Part shown: positions 31,982-33,155 of the stretch, piece by piece
Numbering within the stretch: the stretch's first letter is position 1
Layout: every line of letters begins with the position of its first letter
Origin: DASSKF01 sp035690725
GTDB lineage: Bacteria; Actinomycetota; Actinomycetes; Actinomycetales; Dermatophilaceae
Assembly: GCA_035690725.1 (NCBI GenBank)
Contig: DASSKF010000058.1
Span: forward strand, 1-33,155
Direction: 5' to 3'
Length of the DNA stretch: 33,155 nt
The notes under the pieces: model-generated
Told to the model about the DNA's origin: nothing
Seen by the model: the letters and a program-made list of their open reading frames with translations, nothing else
Databases searched by the model: none
Position numbers and translations under genes: made by a program

Positions 31982-33155
31982 TTCCTTGCGCTGGCGCTTC
32001 GTGCGCCGCCGCGGCACGTCGCGCCGCACGATCGTCGGGTTGACGTTGTCGAAGACCGCTTCGCGGGTGATGACCACCCGCGCGATGTCGTCGTCGCTGG
32101 GGACGTCGAACATCACCGGGAGGAGGACCTCCTCCAGGATCGCCCGCAGGCCGCGGGCCCCGGTGCCGCGCATGAGCGCCTGCTCCGCGACGGCCTCGAT
32201 CGCCTCGTCCTCGAACTCCAGCTCGACCCCGTCGATCTCGAACATGCGCTGGTACTGCTTGACCAGCGCGTTGCGCGGCTCGGTGAGGATCTGCACCAGC
32301 GCGTCCCGGTCCAGCGGGGAGACGGTGGTGATGACCGGCAGGCGACCGATGAACTCGGGGATGAGGCCGAACTTCATCAGGTCCTCGGGCATGACGTCGC
32401 CGTAGGACTCCCCCGCGTCCTTGGCCATGTGCAGCTGCGAGCCGAAGCCCAGGCCCTTCTTGCCGGACCGGGACTCGATGAGCTTCTCCAGCCCCGCGAA
32501 CGCGCCCCCGACGATGAACAGCACGTTCGTGGTGTCGATCTGGATGAACTCCTGGTGCGGGTGCTTGCGCCCACCCTGCGGCGGCACCGAGGCGGTGGTG
32601 CCCTCGAGGATCTTCAGCAGCGCTTGCTGGACGCCCTCCCCCGACACGTCCCGGGTGATCGACGGGTTCTCGCTCTTGCGGGCGATCTTGTCGACCTCGT
32701 CGATGTAGATGATGCCGGTCTCGGCCTTCTTCACGTCGAAGTCGGCGGCCTGGATCAGCTTGAGCAGGATGTTCTCGACGTCCTCGCCGACGTAACCGGC
32801 CTCGGTCAGCGCGGTCGCGTCGGCGATGGCGAACGGGACGTTGAGCATGCGGGCCAGGGTCTGCGCCAGGTAGGTCTTCCCGCAGCCGGTCGGGCCGATC
32901 AGCAGGATGTTCGACTTGGCGATGTCGACGCCCGACGCCTGGCCGTCGTGCTTCTGGCCCCCGTCACCGGCCTGGATGCGCTTGTAGTGGTTGTAGACCG
33001 CCACCGACAGCGCGCGCTTGGCGACGTCCTGCCCCACGACGTACTGCTCGAGGAAGTCGTAGATCTCGCGGGGCTTGGGCAGCGTCTCCAGCCCGAGCTC
33101 CGAGCCCTCGGCGAGCTCCTCCTCGATGATCTCGTTGCACAGGTCGATGCACTCG
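31973..33155 (-). CDS. clpX: ATP-dependent Clp protease ATP-binding subunit ClpX (5' end cut by window edge)
   Basis: These are the last 393 residues of ClpX, the AAA+ unfoldase that feeds substrates to ClpP. The visible part begins inside the N-terminal zinc-binding domain (ECIDLCNEII, with the last zinc Cys). It continues with YVVGQD, Walker A GPTGCGKT, Walker B IIYIDEVDKI, sensor region TTNVLFIVGGAF, and the GLIPEFIGRLPV and GTGARGLRAI segments of the small domain. About 30-35 residues with the other zinc ligands are outside the window. The C-terminus is unusually basic (RRDVPRRRTKRQRKESA). The stop codon lies in one copy of a 23-base direct repeat. Confidence 0.97.
   Translation of the reverse strand, partial: ECIDLCNEIIEEELAEGSELGLETLPKPREIYDFLEQYVVGQDVAKRALSVAVYNHYKRIQAGDGGQKHDGQASGVDIAKSNILLIGPTGCGKTYLAQTLARMLNVPFAIADATALTEAGYVGEDVENILLKLIQAADFDVKKAETGIIYIDEVDKIARKSENPSITRDVSGEGVQQALLKILEGTTASVPPQGGRKHPHQEFIQIDTTNVLFIVGGAFAGLEKLIESRSGKKGLGFGSQLHMAKDAGESYGDVMPEDLMKFGLIPEFIGRLPVITTVSPLDRDALVQILTEPRNALVKQYQRMFEIDGVELEFEDEAIEAVAEQALMRGTGARGLRAILEEVLLPVMFDVPSDDDIARVVITREAVFDNVNPTIVRRDVPRRRTKRQRKESA

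Overview
The window is about 33 kb of very GC-rich (roughly 72%, my estimate) actinobacterial chromosome. It has GTG starts, chains of 4-base GTGA stop/start overlaps, a translation-type T-box in front of ileS, a folC-DUF4233-ndk cluster and an actinobacterial ValS. The overall flavour suggests the Intrasporangiaceae/Dermatophilaceae/Ornithinimicrobiaceae group; that placement is inference. No rRNA, tRNA, CRISPR array, insertion sequence or prophage gene was seen. Nearly everything is coding, and no gap exceeds 300 bases.

Layout. 1-4.4 kb: the start of dapB (cut by the window edge), a DHA2-type drug exporter overlapping it, a divergent NCS1 nucleobase permease coupled to a cysteine hydrolase, and a VOC protein. 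4.5-7.6 kb: rpsO-pnp with a strong intergenic hairpin and a pnp tail carrying Asp-Asp-Ser-His repeats. 7.7-12.1 kb: the cell-elongation cluster mreB-mreC-mreD-mrdA, without rodA. 12.2-14.2 kb: a divergent MFS exporter/MarR regulator pair around an array of TTCGA half-sites. 14.2-16.7 kb: a compact three-gene unit of a Gly/Asp-rich repeat protein, a cupin-4/JmjC Fe(II) oxygenase and a sucrase/ferredoxin-like Fe-S protein. 16.9-23.4 kb: the operon ileS-GNAT-folC-DUF4233-ndk under a T-box. 23.35-27.3 kb: a small membrane protein, valS and a C39-peptidase-like protein that seems to have lost its catalytic Cys. 27.4-31.55 kb: a DUF4129-hypothetical-moxR-DUF58-membrane protein operon. 31.55-33.15 kb: a small membrane protein, a 23-base direct repeat and clpX, cut by the window edge.

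How the genes work together. Most of the window is housekeeping: translation, RNA decay, wall elongation, folate and nucleotide metabolism, and proteolysis. The T-box should tie the whole ileS operon to isoleucyl-tRNA charging through coupled translation. The best candidate for an undescribed system is the repeat protein-oxygenase-Fe-S unit at 14.2-16.7 kb. The repeat gene's stop codon directly abuts the oxygenase start, which fits a dedicated enzyme/substrate pair, but nothing in the sequence proves a modification. Other points worth a look are the Cys-to-Ser C39-like protein, the MarR operator array, the recurrent GTATGCC word, and the joining of mreBCD-mrdA to rpsO-pnp.
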